The notes: generated by a model from the letters alone, not told the origin. A stretch of DNA of 62,395 bases from Gammaproteobacteria bacterium (GCA_023228645.1 JALOAT010000019.1:1-62395), one strand, 5' to 3'. Positions 9,106 through 19,457 are shown, counted from the first letter of the stretch. Made by a program: numbers and translations.

Positions 9106-10985
9106 GCGCTGCGCCGCTCCGTCTTTTTCAGGTGCACCAGCAACAGGGACATGGCCGCGGGCGTCACGCCGGGGATGCGGCCGGCCTGACCGAGGGTGAG
9201 CGGCCGGTGGCGCGCCAGTTTTTCCCGCACCTCGGCGGACAGGCCGAGCACGTCGGCGTAGTCCAGCTCGGGCGGAAGCACGGTCTCCTCGTGGCGGCGC
9301 TGACGCGCGATCTCCGTCTCCTGGCGTTCGATGTATCCGGCGTATTTGGCCTGGATCTCCACCTGCTCTGCCGCCTGCGGGTCGTCCACCGCGGGGCCGG
9401 CGCCGGGCAGCGCCGTGAGCGCGGCATAGGTGATCTCGGGCCGCGCCAGCAGTTCGGCGAGCCGGTATTCGCGCGCCAGCGCTTGGCCCGTGAGCTCGGC
9501 CACGGCGGCGGCCAGCGGCTGGCCCGGCCGCGCCCAGGTGTCGCGCAGGCGCTGCTGCTCGCGGGTGATGGCCTCGCGCTTTTGCTCGAAGCGGGCCCAG
9601 CGGGCGTCACTCACCACGCCCAGCTCGCGGCCGATGGCGGTGAGGCGCAGATCGGCGTTGTCTTCGCGCAGCATCAAGCGGTACTCGGCGCGGCTGGTGA
9701 ACATGCGGTAGGGCTCGATGGTACCGCGGGTGATGAGGTCGTCCACCATGACGCCCAGATAGGCCTCGTCCCGACGCGGATGCCAGGGCTCGCGGCCGGA
9801 CACCTGCCGTGCCGCATTGATCCCGGCGAGCAGCCCCTGGGCCGCCGCCTCCTCATAACCGGTAGTGCCGTTGATCTGGCCGGCGAAGAACAGGCCCTGC
9901 AAGGCCTTGGTTTCAAGGCTGGGATTCAGGTCGCGCGGGTCGAAGAAGTCGTATTCGATGGCATACCCCGGGCGCACGATGTGGGCGTTTTCGAGCCCAC
10001 GGATGGAACGCACCAGGGCGTATTGCATATCGAAGGGCAGGCTGGTGGAGATGCCGTTCGGATAGATCTCGTGGGTGTCGAGCCCCTCGGGCTCCAGGAA
10101 GATCTGATGGGTTTCGCGCTCGGCGAAGCGCACCACCTTGTCCTCGATGGACGGGCAGTAGCGCGGCCCGACGCCTTCGATGCGCCCCGCATACATGGGC
10201 GAGCGGTCCAGGCCGCCGCGGATGATGTCGTGGGTGGCGGCGTTGGTATGGGTAATGAAGCACGGCACCTGGCGCGGGTGGTCGGACGGGTCGCCCAGGA
10301 AGGAGAACACGGGCGCCGGGGTGTCGCCGTATTGCCGCGCCATGATGCTGAAATCGATGCTGCGCGCGTCCAGGCGCGGCGGTGTGCCGGTCTTCAGCCG
10401 CCCCACCCGCGGCATAAGCTCGCGCAGGCGCCGCGCCAGGGCGTTGGCCGGCGGGTCGCCGGCGCGGCCGCCCTCGTAGTTGGCCTCGCCGATGTGGATG
10501 CAGCCTGCCAGGAAGGTGCCCACGGTGAGCACCACGCTGGTCGCGGCGAAGCGCAGCCCCATGCGGGTCACCACGCCGGTGACCCGGCCGCCCTCCACCG
10601 TGAGGTCCTCGACGACCTGCTGGAACAGCGTGAGGTTGGGCTGGTTTTCAAGCAGCGTGCGGATGGCCTGCCGGTAGATCGCGCGATCGGCCTGGGCGCG
10701 CGTGGCGCGCACTGCCGGGCCCTTGCTGGCGTTGAGGATGCGGAACTGGATGCCGGCGCGGTCCGCGGCCTCGGCCATGGCGCCGCCGAGGGCGTCCACC
10801 TCCTTCACCAGGTGCCCCTTGCCGATGCCGCCGATGGCCGGGTTGCAGCTCATCTGCCCGAGCGTCTCGATGTTGTGCGTCAGCAGCAGCGTGCGCGCAC
10901 CCATGCGCGCGCTGGCGAGCGCGGCCTCGGTACCGGCGTGGCCGCCACCGATGACGATGACGTCGAAGCGATTCGGGTAGTTCAT
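9102..10985 (-). CDS. mnmG: tRNA uridine-34 carboxymethylaminomethyl modification enzyme MnmG
   Basis: MnmG (GidA) is the FAD-dependent partner of MnmE, adding a carboxymethylaminomethyl or aminomethyl group to U34 of certain tRNAs (627 residues, normal length). The Rossmann FAD motif GGGHAGTEAA is at residues 13-22, the MSCNPAIGGIGKGHLV signature is near residue 45, and the TSRAEYRLMLREDNAD segment is near residue 430. Its partner mnmE lies 4.7 kb away on the same strand, separated by an unrelated operon. Confidence 0.98.
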   Translation of the reverse strand: MNYPNRFDVIVIGGGHAGTEAALASARMGARTLLLTHNIETLGQMSCNPAIGGIGKGHLVKEVDALGGAMAEAADRAGIQFRILNASKGPAVRATRAQADRAIYRQAIRTLLENQPNLTLFQQVVEDLTVEGGRVTGVVTRMGLRFAATSVVLTVGTFLAGCIHIGEANYEGGRAGDPPANALARRLRELMPRVGRLKTGTPPRLDARSIDFSIMARQYGDTPAPVFSFLGDPSDHPRQVPCFITHTNAATHDIIRGGLDRSPMYAGRIEGVGPRYCPSIEDKVVRFAERETHQIFLEPEGLDTHEIYPNGISTSLPFDMQYALVRSIRGLENAHIVRPGYAIEYDFFDPRDLNPSLETKALQGLFFAGQINGTTGYEEAAAQGLLAGINAARQVSGREPWHPRRDEAYLGVMVDDLITRGTIEPYRMFTSRAEYRLMLREDNADLRLTAIGRELGVVSDARWARFEQKREAITREQQRLRDTWARPGQPLAAAVAELTGQALAREYRLAELLARPEITYAALTALPGAGPAVDDPQAAEQVEIQAKYAGYIERQETEIARQRRHEETVLPPELDYADVLGLSAEVREKLARHRPLTLGQAGRIPGVTPAAMSLLLVHLKKTERRSA

Positions 10986-11010
10986 GGCAGTCCGGATTCA
11001 GGGGGCGCGT

Positions 11011-11040
11011 ATTTTACGCCGCGGCGTCCCTGCGCACCAA
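11011..11040 (-). promoter_or_regulatory. Putative sigma-70 promoter of mnmG-rsmG-parAB
   Basis: On the minus strand a -35 TTGGTG (11035-11040) and a -10 TAAAAT (11011-11016) are separated by 18 bases. The predicted leader is about 20 bases. Only the consensus match and position support this. Confidence 0.5.
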
Positions 11041-11092
11041 TCGGCGCTCTAAGATCCGATCAAGCACGGCCTTTTTTCGCGGAGCTTTCATC

Positions 11093-11491
11093 ATGGCCAC
11101 CGACGCTGACCCCATTGTCGGCAACTGGTATCGACACCTGGACAAGGGCTATCGCTTCGAAGTGGTGGCGATGGACGAGGACGAGGGCACGGTGGAGATC
11201 CAACACTTCGACGGCGACCTGGAAGCGCTCGACGTCGACATCTGGTACCAGATGGATATCGAACCCACCGAGGCACCCGAGGACTGGAGCGGACCGGTGG
11301 ACGACTTCGACGAGGCCACCCTGGACTACACGGAGACCGGCATGGACGAGGACGACTGGGCCGAACCGCTCGGAGAGCTGGAGCGCCCACACCTCGGCCC
11401 GGGACGCAAGCCGAAGGGTGACGACGAGCTTGAGGAGATCGAAGGCTTCCAGGAGGAAGAGCCCGGCGACGAGTGGCGCGAGGAAGACTGA
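11093..11491 (+). CDS. Highly acidic conserved protein, DUF6763-like
   Basis: This encodes a very acidic 132-residue protein without membrane segments or signal peptide. The first 70 residues form a compact domain beginning with MATDADPIVGNWY and containing FEVVAMDEDEGTVEIQHFDGD, which looks like a small beta barrel. The remaining half is a Glu/Asp-rich tail. I recall similar proteins in sulfur-oxidising gammaproteobacteria under DUF6763; that family name is from memory. It is transcribed divergently from mnmG, with 107 bases between them, and ends one base from the convergent gene at 11493. Function unknown. Confidence 0.8.
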   Translation: MATDADPIVGNWYRHLDKGYRFEVVAMDEDEGTVEIQHFDGDLEALDVDIWYQMDIEPTEAPEDWSGPVDDFDEATLDYTETGMDEDDWAEPLGELERPHLGPGRKPKGDDELEEIEGFQEEEPGDEWREED

Positions 11492-11492
11492 A

Positions 11493-11765
11493 TCAGCCGT
11501 GGCGCCGGCAGTCCTGCAAACGCGCGCGCAGATGGTCTTCGAGCCGCCCGAACGCCGCCTGATCGCTGCAACTTGCCAGCAATTCCGCACCATCCACATC
11601 CAGCGCCAGGCGCTGCCAGCCATCCTCGGTGGCGCATTCCACGGTCAGATGCCAGGCATTCCCGTCCGGTTCCACTTCGAACAGGTAGGCCTCAATACCG
11701 ACGGATTCGAGCAGCCGGTGGGCAGCGTCGCGGGCATTGATAAAGGTGAAAGTGTCGGGGTTCAT
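11493..11765 (-). CDS. Small protein of unknown function
   Basis: This encodes a 90-residue soluble protein (MNPDTFTFINARDAAHRLLESVG at the start), with no signal peptide or recognisable motif. The pattern of alternating strands and helices (an AYLFEVEPDGNAWHLTVEC core, then a helical LLASCSDQAAFGRLEDHLRARL tail) suggests a small alpha/beta fold. It converges tail to tail with the acidic protein gene (one base apart) and diverges from the moxR operon. I do not recognise the family. Its codon use resembles its neighbours, so it is probably real. Confidence 0.65.
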   Translation of the reverse strand: MNPDTFTFINARDAAHRLLESVGIEAYLFEVEPDGNAWHLTVECATEDGWQRLALDVDGAELLASCSDQAAFGRLEDHLRARLQDCRRHG

Positions 11766-11861
11766 GGGCTGGTACTCGGACTCTCGGCAAACTTAGCAGG
11801 TGTTCCGCAAGCCTGCGCCGGCGGTTGTTATGATTAGGTGCCCCCGCCACTGAGACCCGCA

Positions 11862-12761
<900 letters not shown>

Positions 12762-12763
12762 CC

Positions 12764-13738
12764 ATGCCACGCGCCCTGCTGCGGCGGTGGCGGGAGGCCT
12801 GGGCGCGCCGCCGCCATCCGCCTCCCCAGACCGCACAGACCCTCACCCGTCGCCGGGTCTATATCCTGCCGACCCGCACGGGCTGGCTGTTCGCCGTGGT
12901 GCTCATCGCCATGCTCATCGGCGCCATCAACTACGAGAACAATCTCGCCTACGCCCTCACCTTCCTGTTGGCCAGCGTGGGCGTGGTCTCGATCCTGCAC
13001 ACCTACCGCAATCTGGGTGGCCTGGGCGTGCGTGCGGGCCGGTGCCGGCCGGTGTTCGCCGGCGACATGGCGGTGTTTCCCATCGCGGTGAGCAACGGCG
13101 ACGCCCAGTCGCGCCTGGCCCTGGAATTCATCCCGGGCGACGGCGAGCCTCGGGTGGTGGACCTGGCGCCCCGCAGTACCACCTGGATCGAGCTGCACCA
13201 GCCCACCCTGCGCCGGGGCCGGCGCCCACTCGGGCGGCTCACCATCTGCACCCGCTTTCCGCTGGGCCTGCTGCGGGCCTGGAGTCAGGTGCAGCTGCGC
13301 CAACATTGCGTGGTTTACCCGCGCCCCGAGGCCGAGGCGGCCCTGCCGCCGCCCGCCGGGGGGCGCGGGGTGGGCAGCGCCGGTGCGCAAGGCGCGGACG
13401 ACTTCGCCAGCCTGCGCGGCTATCAACCCGGCGATTCCTTGCGGCAGGTGCACTGGAAGGCGCTGGCGCGCGAGCAGGGCCTGCTCAGCAAGCAGTACTC
13501 GGGGAGCGGCGGCGGCAGCGAGCTGTACTTCGATTACGCGAGCCTGACCGCCATGGACGGCGAGGCGCGCCTGTCACGGCTGTGCCGCTGGGTGCTGGAC
13601 GCGGAACGCGCCGGCCTGCGCTACGGCCTGACCCTCCCCGGAGGCACCCTCCCCATCGGTACAGGACCGGCCCACCAGCAGCAGTGCCTGGAGGCGCTGG
13701 CCTTTTTCGGAGGGGTCGATGACGGTGCCGGCACCTGA
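12764..13738 (+). CDS. DUF58 domain membrane protein
   Basis: This 324-residue protein has two membrane helices near the N-terminus (about residues 41-58 and 62-80). A soluble part carries the DUF58 signature DDFASLRGYQPGDSLRQVHWKALARE near residues 210-235. DUF58 proteins resemble von Willebrand A domains and are partners of MoxR ATPases. The gene begins 2 bases after moxR and its end overlaps tgpA by 20 bases, indicating tight coupling. The biochemical role is unknown. Confidence 0.88.
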   Translation: MPRALLRRWREAWARRRHPPPQTAQTLTRRRVYILPTRTGWLFAVVLIAMLIGAINYENNLAYALTFLLASVGVVSILHTYRNLGGLGVRAGRCRPVFAGDMAVFPIAVSNGDAQSRLALEFIPGDGEPRVVDLAPRSTTWIELHQPTLRRGRRPLGRLTICTRFPLGLLRAWSQVQLRQHCVVYPRPEAEAALPPPAGGRGVGSAGAQGADDFASLRGYQPGDSLRQVHWKALAREQGLLSKQYSGSGGGSELYFDYASLTAMDGEARLSRLCRWVLDAERAGLRYGLTLPGGTLPIGTGPAHQQQCLEALAFFGGVDDGAGT

Positions 13739-15683
13739 GGTGACACGGCTCGCCTGGCTGTGGCTGGTGGGTGGGCTCGCCGTGGTGGTCGCCCCGCACC
13801 TGCTGCGCCTACCGCCCTGGCTGGGCCTGCTGTGCGTCGCCGCCATGGGCTGGCGCCTGCTGCGCGACCTGCGCGGCGGGGCTCTGCCCGGGCCCGGGCT
13901 ACGCCTGACGCTCACGGTCGGCGGCCTGTTGGTGGTGTTCCTGTCCTACGGCACCCTGGTAGGGCCCGAGGCCGGCGTGGCGCTGCTCGCGGTCATGCTG
14001 AGCCTCAAGCTGGTGGAAATGCGCGGGCTGCGCGACGCCACGGTGGTGATCCTGCTGGCCTACTTCCTGGTCGCAACGGGCTTTTTGTTCGACCAATCCA
14101 TCGCCAGCGGCATCTACCTGCTGGTCGCCGTGGTGGTGCTCACCACGGCCCTGGTGGTACTGAACCACCCGGGCGCCGAGGCCCGGCTATCGGGTCAGTA
14201 CGTACGGCGCGCCGCGGACCTCCTGGTGCAGGCGGTGCCGCTGATGGTGATCCTGTTCGTGCTGTTCCCGCGCCTGTCCGGCTCGCTGTGGGGCGTCACC
14301 GTGCAGGAGCACAGCGCGCGCACCGGGTTGTCCGAGTCCATGAGCATCGGCGACGTCAGTCGGCTGTCCGAATCGAGCGAGGTGGCATTCCGGGTGGAGT
14401 TCATGGACGGCGTACCTGCCAGCGAGGACCTCTACTGGCGCGGCCCGGTGCTGTGGCAGACGGACGGCCGGCGCTGGACCGCCCTGCCGCCGGGCAGCCT
14501 GCGTCAGTTGGACCGACCGCGAGTGGACAGTGACGGGCCGGCGGTGGGCTACGCGGTTACCCTGCAACCGCACGGCCGCCACTGGTTGTTCATGCTTGAT
14601 TTGCCGGACACCCTGCCGCCGGGCGCCCTGCTGACGCCGGACATGCAGGTGCTGGCGCGCCGGCCCGTGGACCAGCTGCGGCGTTACGAGGCCAGCTCCT
14701 TTCCGGCGGCGCGCATCCGCTCGCTCGACCCGCGCGAGCGCGCCCTCGCCCTGACGTTGCCGCCGGGACGGCACCCCCTCGCACGGGAACTGGCCGGCAC
14801 TTGGCTGGACGCGGAGCTCGGCGAGGCGCAGCGGGTTGCGGCGGCGCTGCGCTTTTTCAGCGAGCAGCACTTTTTCTATTCCCATGAGCCGCCCGCCCTG
14901 GGCGCCGACCCGGTGGATGAATTCCTGTTCCAGACCCGCACCGGTTTTTGCGAGCACTATGCCGCGGCCTTCGTGGTGCTGATGCGCGCTACCGGCCTGC
15001 CGGCCCGGGTGGTGACCGGCTACCACGGCGGCGAGCTTAATCCCATCGGTGGGCATCTGGCGGTGCGGCAGTCGGACGCCCATGCCTGGGCTGAGGTGTT
15101 CCTGTCCGGGCAGGGCTGGGTGCGGGTCGACCCCACCACGGTGATCCCCCCGCAGCGCGTCTCCACCGGTACCCGTCTGCCGGTCCGGGAAGACCCGGGT
15201 GCGCACAAGGAGGCAAGCTGGCTGGGCCGGGCCTTGAAGGGCGCCCGCCAGATCCTGGATGCGACCAACCACGGCTGGAACCAGTGGGTGCTCGGCTATG
15301 GCGCCGACAAACAGCGCGGCCTGCTTGAGCGGCTCGGCCTGCACGGCGCCGGCTGGCGGGGCCTGGTGGCACTGCTCACCGTGGTGGCCGGGGCCGTCCT
15401 GCTCGGCGCGCTGGCGCACCTGAGCTGGCGCCGACGCCGCGCCGTGGACCCGCTGGTGCGGCATTTCGATCGCGTGCTGGCGCGCCTGGCCCGCCGCGGA
15501 CTGGTCAAGGGCACCAGCGAAGGCGCCCTCGCCTTCGCCGCGCGGGTGCAGGTGACAGATCAGGAAGTGGGCGCCCGCTTCGCAGCACTGGCCGAGCAGT
15601 ACACGGCACTGCGCTATGGACCGACGCCGTCGCGGGCCGCCGTGAAGGCCTTCCGGCGGCGGGCGCGAGCCTTTCGCGCGTGA
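13719..15683 (+). CDS. tgpA: Transglutaminase-like membrane protein, TgpA family
   Basis: This 654-residue protein has about five N-terminal membrane helices (DUF3488 region, residues 10-185), a periplasmic transglutaminase-like core, and a further helix near residues 550-570 followed by a cytoplasmic tail. The catalytic triad is visible: Cys411 in RTGFCEHYAAAF, His455 in SDAHAWAEV and Asp471 in WVRVDPTT. It resembles TgpA of Pseudomonas aeruginosa, a protein important for viability there. It completes the MoxR-DUF58-TgpA operon and abuts mnmE with no intervening base. Confidence 0.9.
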   Translation: MTVPAPEVTRLAWLWLVGGLAVVVAPHLLRLPPWLGLLCVAAMGWRLLRDLRGGALPGPGLRLTLTVGGLLVVFLSYGTLVGPEAGVALLAVMLSLKLVEMRGLRDATVVILLAYFLVATGFLFDQSIASGIYLLVAVVVLTTALVVLNHPGAEARLSGQYVRRAADLLVQAVPLMVILFVLFPRLSGSLWGVTVQEHSARTGLSESMSIGDVSRLSESSEVAFRVEFMDGVPASEDLYWRGPVLWQTDGRRWTALPPGSLRQLDRPRVDSDGPAVGYAVTLQPHGRHWLFMLDLPDTLPPGALLTPDMQVLARRPVDQLRRYEASSFPAARIRSLDPRERALALTLPPGRHPLARELAGTWLDAELGEAQRVAAALRFFSEQHFFYSHEPPALGADPVDEFLFQTRTGFCEHYAAAFVVLMRATGLPARVVTGYHGGELNPIGGHLAVRQSDAHAWAEVFLSGQGWVRVDPTTVIPPQRVSTGTRLPVREDPGAHKEASWLGRALKGARQILDATNHGWNQWVLGYGADKQRGLLERLGLHGAGWRGLVALLTVVAGAVLLGALAHLSWRRRRAVDPLVRHFDRVLARLARRGLVKGTSEGALAFAARVQVTDQEVGARFAALAEQYTALRYGPTPSRAAVKAFRRRARAFRA

Positions 15684-17033
15684 TCACTTGCCGATGCAGA
15701 AGCTGGAAAAAATCTGCCCCAGCAGGTCGTCGCTGGTGACCTCGCCGGTGATCTCGCCGAGGGCCTGCTGGGCGAGGCGCAGCTCTTCGGCGAGCAGTTC
15801 GCCGGCGCGGAAGTCGCGCAGCGCCTGGGCGCCCTGGGCCAGGTGGGCGGCGGCGCGGTCCAGGGCGTCGAGGTGGCGGCGGCGGGCGGTAAACAGGCCT
15901 TCCGTGCTGTCGCGCCAGCCCACGCTGTGCTTGAGGTGCGCGCGCAGCCCGTCGAGCCCCGCGCCGCTGCGCGCCGAAAGCCGCACCTCCGGGCCCAGGG
16001 GACCTTCGAGTACCGCGGGCGTTTGGCCGGACAGGTCGATCTTGTTGCGCACCACGGTGACGGGGATGTGGGGCAGGCGGGTCAGGATGGTGCGTTCGGC
16101 GTCCGTAATGCCGACGGCATCGTCCACCACCAGCAGGATGCGGTCGGCCTTCTCCAGCTCCTGCCAGGCGCGGCGGATCCCTTCCTGCTCCACGCGATCG
16201 GCGCTTTCGCGCAGCCCCGCCGTGTCGACCACGTGCAGGGGTACGCCGTCGATGGCGATCTGTTCGCGGAGCACGTCGCGAGTGGTCCCCGGGACCTCGG
16301 TGACGATGGCGGCGTCGCGGCCGGACAGGGCGTTCAGCAGGCTGGATTTGCCGGCATTGGGCAGGCCGGCGATGACCACGGTGATGCCCTCGCGCATGAC
16401 CGCGCCCTGTCGGGCCGCCTCACGCACCTCCGCCAGTTGCCCGTCCAGGGCCGCGAGCCGCGCGTCCACCCCGCCCTCGGAGAGAAAATCGATCTCCTCG
16501 TCGCTGAAATCGATGGAGGCCTCCACGTAGGTGCGCAGCCCAGTGAGGCCGTCCACCAGCGCGTGGATGCGGGCGGAGAAGGCCCCTTGCAAGGAACGCA
16601 GGGCGAGCCGCGCGGCCTCACGGGAGCCGGCCTCGATGAGATCCGCGACGGCCTCGGCCTGGGCCAGGTCGAGTTTGCCGTTCAGGAAGGCGCGCTCGGA
16701 GAACTCGCCCGGGCGGGCGGGCCGGGCGCCCGCGGCGAGGGCCGCGCTGAGTACCCCATCGAGCACCACCGGGCCGCCGTGGCCCTGAAGTTCGAGCACG
16801 TCTTCGCCGGTGAAGGAATGGGGGTTGGCGAAGAACAGGGCGATGCCCTCGTCGAGCACCTGACCTTGGGGATCGCGGAACACGCCGTAGCTGGCGTGGC
16901 GTGGCGCAGGGCAGTGGCCAAACAGACGCTCGGCCACCTGGCGGGCGGCGGGACCCGAGACCCGCACGATCCCCACCCCACCCCGTCCCGGCGGGGTGGC
17001 GATGGCGGCAATGGTCTCGTTGAGTGCGGTCAC
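15684..17033 (-). CDS. mnmE: tRNA modification GTPase MnmE
   Basis: MnmE (TrmE) is the GTPase partner of MnmG in wobble uridine modification (449 residues). The N-terminal formyl-THF-binding domain contains DTIAAIATPPGRGGVGIVR-like sequence. The G domain shows G1 GLPNAGKSSLLNAL, G2 GTTRD, G3 DTAG and G4 NKID. The C-terminus ends in the catalytic CIGK. It is the last gene of the rpmH-rnpA-yidD-yidC-mnmE operon, 19 bases after yidC. Confidence 0.98.
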   Translation of the reverse strand: MTALNETIAAIATPPGRGGVGIVRVSGPAARQVAERLFGHCPAPRHASYGVFRDPQGQVLDEGIALFFANPHSFTGEDVLELQGHGGPVVLDGVLSAALAAGARPARPGEFSERAFLNGKLDLAQAEAVADLIEAGSREAARLALRSLQGAFSARIHALVDGLTGLRTYVEASIDFSDEEIDFLSEGGVDARLAALDGQLAEVREAARQGAVMREGITVVIAGLPNAGKSSLLNALSGRDAAIVTEVPGTTRDVLREQIAIDGVPLHVVDTAGLRESADRVEQEGIRRAWQELEKADRILLVVDDAVGITDAERTILTRLPHIPVTVVRNKIDLSGQTPAVLEGPLGPEVRLSARSGAGLDGLRAHLKHSVGWRDSTEGLFTARRRHLDALDRAAAHLAQGAQALRDFRAGELLAEELRLAQQALGEITGEVTSDDLLGQIFSSFCIGK

Positions 17034-17052
17034 GGCCGCCCGCTGGGGGCTG

Positions 17053-18660
17053 TCAGGCCTTCACCACCCAGCGCGTGATGTACCACTGCTGGAGGATGGA
17101 CAAGGTGTTGTTGACCACCCAGTAGAGCACCAGGCCTGCCGGGAAGAAGGCGAAGAACACCGTGAAGATGATGGGCAGGGCCAACATCACCTTGGCCTGC
17201 ACCGGGTCCATGGGCGTCGGGTTCAGGCGGTGCTGGACCAGCATGGTGACACCCATGAGGATGGGCAGGATGAAGAACGGGTCGGCGATGGACAGGTCCT
17301 GGATCCACAGGATGCCGGGCGCCTGACGCAGCTCCACGCTCTCGAGCAGCACCCAGTACAGGGCGATGAACACCGGGATCTGCACCAGGATGGGCAGGCA
17401 GCCGCCCAGCGGGTTGATCTTCTCCTCCCGGTACATCTTCATCATGGCCTCGTTGAGCTTCTGACGGTCATCGCCGAAACGCTCCTTGAGGGCCACCAGG
17501 CGCGGCTGCACCTTGCGCATGTGCGCCATGGACTTGTAGCTGGTCTCGGAGAGCTTGTAGAAGGCCAGCTTGATGAGGATGGTGAGGATGATGATGGCCC
17601 AGCCCCAGTTGCCGACGAAGCTGTGGATCTTCTCCAGCAGCCAGTAGAGCGGCTTGGCGATGACGGTCAACATGCCGTAGTCGACGGTGAGTTCCAGGTT
17701 GGGCGCCACCTGGGCCAGGGTTTCCTGAGCCTTCGGCCCCACGTAGAGCCGCGCCGGGAACTCGCCCGTGTCACCCGGCGCCACGGTCAGTGCCGGGCTG
17801 ATCAAGCCCAGGATGTAGCGGCTGTCGCCCAGCGCATTGCTGTAGTACCGGTAGCTGGCATCCTGGGGCGGGATCCAGGCGCCGAGGAAGTAATGCTGGA
17901 TCATGGCCGCCCAACCGCCGGTCAGGTCGCGGGCCAGGTCCTTGTCTTCCATATCGTCGAAGTCGATTTTCTCGTACTTGGCTTCCTGGCCCGAGATGAC
18001 GCCGCCCGTATAGGTGTAAATAAACGCCCTGCCGTTGTCGACCGGTGGGGAGCGCAGCCACTGGTAATACACGTTTCCGCGCCATTCGGCGCTGGCGCTG
18101 TTGGCGACACGATGGGTCACATCCACCGCATAGGAGCCGCGGTGAAACGTGTAGGTTTTGGTGACAGTGATGCCTTCGGGCGAGGTCCAGTGCAGTGGAA
18201 CCTCGAGGGCATCCTGACCCGCTGCCAATCGGTATTCGGCGGCCTCGGGCACGTAGGTGGCGTGGTGGGAGGGCGCACGGTCGGCGGGCAGCAGGCCCGA
18301 CTGGGCGACGAAGAGCTCACGCTCATCGGAGAGCAGGGTCACCGGGTTGTCCGGGTCGTCCACCGAGACCGGGTAACCGAGTAAGTCGACGTGGCGCAGA
18401 TCACCGCCCTTGGCATCGATCACGGCATTGAATACGTCCGTCACGACGCGCACGCGCTGCACCGAATCGAGACCTGGCCGCATGGGCGCACCCGCGGCGG
18501 CACCGCTATCCGGCGCGGCAGGCACCGGTAGGTCCTGGGCGGGAGCCTGAACCGTCGGCGCGGGCGTCGGCTGCGGCCCGTAATCCGCCTGCCAGGCCTG
18601 CCACAGCAGGAGCAGCGTAAACGCGAGGGCGAGGAAAAGAATGGTGCGCTGAAAATCCAT
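17053..18660 (-). CDS. yidC: Membrane protein insertase YidC
   Basis: YidC inserts and folds inner-membrane proteins (535 residues). An N-terminal helix (residues 5-22) is followed by a large periplasmic domain and the five-helix insertase core from about residue 340. The core carries NPLGGCLPILVQIPVFIALY and the terminal FFAFFPAGLVLYWVVNN. At the position of the groove Arg of E. coli YidC a Lys is seen (LIKLAFYKLSETSYKSM), a common conservative change in this class. It lies 5 bases after yidD. Confidence 0.98.
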   Translation of the reverse strand: MDFQRTILFLALAFTLLLLWQAWQADYGPQPTPAPTVQAPAQDLPVPAAPDSGAAAGAPMRPGLDSVQRVRVVTDVFNAVIDAKGGDLRHVDLLGYPVSVDDPDNPVTLLSDERELFVAQSGLLPADRAPSHHATYVPEAAEYRLAAGQDALEVPLHWTSPEGITVTKTYTFHRGSYAVDVTHRVANSASAEWRGNVYYQWLRSPPVDNGRAFIYTYTGGVISGQEAKYEKIDFDDMEDKDLARDLTGGWAAMIQHYFLGAWIPPQDASYRYYSNALGDSRYILGLISPALTVAPGDTGEFPARLYVGPKAQETLAQVAPNLELTVDYGMLTVIAKPLYWLLEKIHSFVGNWGWAIIILTILIKLAFYKLSETSYKSMAHMRKVQPRLVALKERFGDDRQKLNEAMMKMYREEKINPLGGCLPILVQIPVFIALYWVLLESVELRQAPGILWIQDLSIADPFFILPILMGVTMLVQHRLNPTPMDPVQAKVMLALPIIFTVFFAFFPAGLVLYWVVNNTLSILQQWYITRWVVKA

Positions 18661-18665
18661 GGAGA

Positions 18666-18887
18666 TCAGTCTTTATGCTCGGGGACAGGGTCGTAGCCCC
18701 CCTCATGCCAGGGGTGGCAGCGGGACAACCGGCGCAGGCTCATCCAGCCGCCGCGAAGGATACCATAGCGGTCCACCGCCTCTTGTGCGTAAGCAGAACA
18801 CGTGGGGGTGAAACGGCAGTTGGCGCCCAGGAATGGGCTGAGCAGGTAGCGGTAGGCGCCAATCAGGAGGATGACGAGGCGGCGCAT
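18666..18887 (-). CDS. yidD: Membrane protein insertion efficiency factor YidD
   Basis: This 73-residue protein has the family signature CRFTPTCSAYAQEAV and the terminal HPWHEGGYDPVPEH. YidD assists YidC-dependent insertion and has an N-terminal amphipathic helix. The ATG at 18887 (MRRLVILLIGAYRYLLSPF) matches the usual family start. An ATG at 18908 would add seven residues; neither has a clear ribosome binding site. The start lies inside the end of rnpA, as in E. coli, implying coupled translation. Confidence 0.9.
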   Translation of the reverse strand: MRRLVILLIGAYRYLLSPFLGANCRFTPTCSAYAQEAVDRYGILRGGWMSLRRLSRCHPWHEGGYDPVPEHKD

Positions 18888-19243
18888 TGGCGGAGGTGTT
18901 GCCCCCATAGGGCGGTCAGGGCGGCGCGAAAGCGGGGGTTGTCCCAGCCATCCACACCGCCGCGGACCAGAAGAACGAGATCGCGCCCTTTCACCTCGGC
19001 GGCGTGGGTGCGAAAGAATTCGCGGGCGAGACGCTTGATGCGGTTCCGGTCCACCGCAAGGCGGACCCAGCGTTTCGGTACCGCCAGACCCAAGCGCGCG
19101 TGCTCACACCCGTTAGCCACGGAGATGAGCACCAAGGGGCCGGCCGCACTGCGGCAACCGTCGGCAAAGGCGCGCTTGAACTCGGCAGGGCGCGTGATCC
19201 GCTGGCGACGCGCGAAACCCGCGCTGCGCGGAGCGGGCGCCAT
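18863..19243 (-). CDS. rnpA: Ribonuclease P protein component
   Basis: This is the basic protein subunit of RNase P (126 residues), which matures the 5' ends of tRNAs. The hallmark RNR motif appears as VDRNRIKRLAREFFR near residues 64-78, after the GLAVPKRWVRLAV strand. It lies 15 bases downstream of rpmH and its end overlaps yidD. The N-terminus (MAPAPRSAGFARRQRI) is a few residues longer than in E. coli. Confidence 0.97.
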   Translation of the reverse strand: MAPAPRSAGFARRQRITRPAEFKRAFADGCRSAAGPLVLISVANGCEHARLGLAVPKRWVRLAVDRNRIKRLAREFFRTHAAEVKGRDLVLLVRGGVDGWDNPRFRAALTALWGQHLRQCAASSSS

Positions 19244-19258
19244 GCCGTGTAGCCGGCG

Positions 19259-19393
19259 TCAGGCGGACAGCCGGGCGCGGCCTTTGGCGCGACGAGCCTT
19301 CAGGATACGACGGCCGCCCTTGGTCGCCATACGGGCACGGAAGCCATGCGTACGGGCACGCTTGATCTTGCTGGGTTGGAATGTGCGCTTCAT
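19259..19393 (-). CDS. rpmH: 50S ribosomal protein L34
   Basis: This short gene encodes 44 residues beginning MKRTFQPSKIKRARTHGFRA and ending GRARLSA, the almost invariant sequence of bacterial L34. It is the first gene of the operon running through rnpA, yidD, yidC and mnmE. Its position facing away from dnaA across the 177-base gap is the standard origin-proximal arrangement. Confidence 0.98.
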   Translation of the reverse strand: MKRTFQPSKIKRARTHGFRARMATKGGRRILKARRAKGRARLSA

Positions 19394-19457
19394 GAGTCAG
19401 ACACCACAACGAATAAGGAATAGGAACCACGGACGCGTGGCCCGCGAAAGGCCGGCC

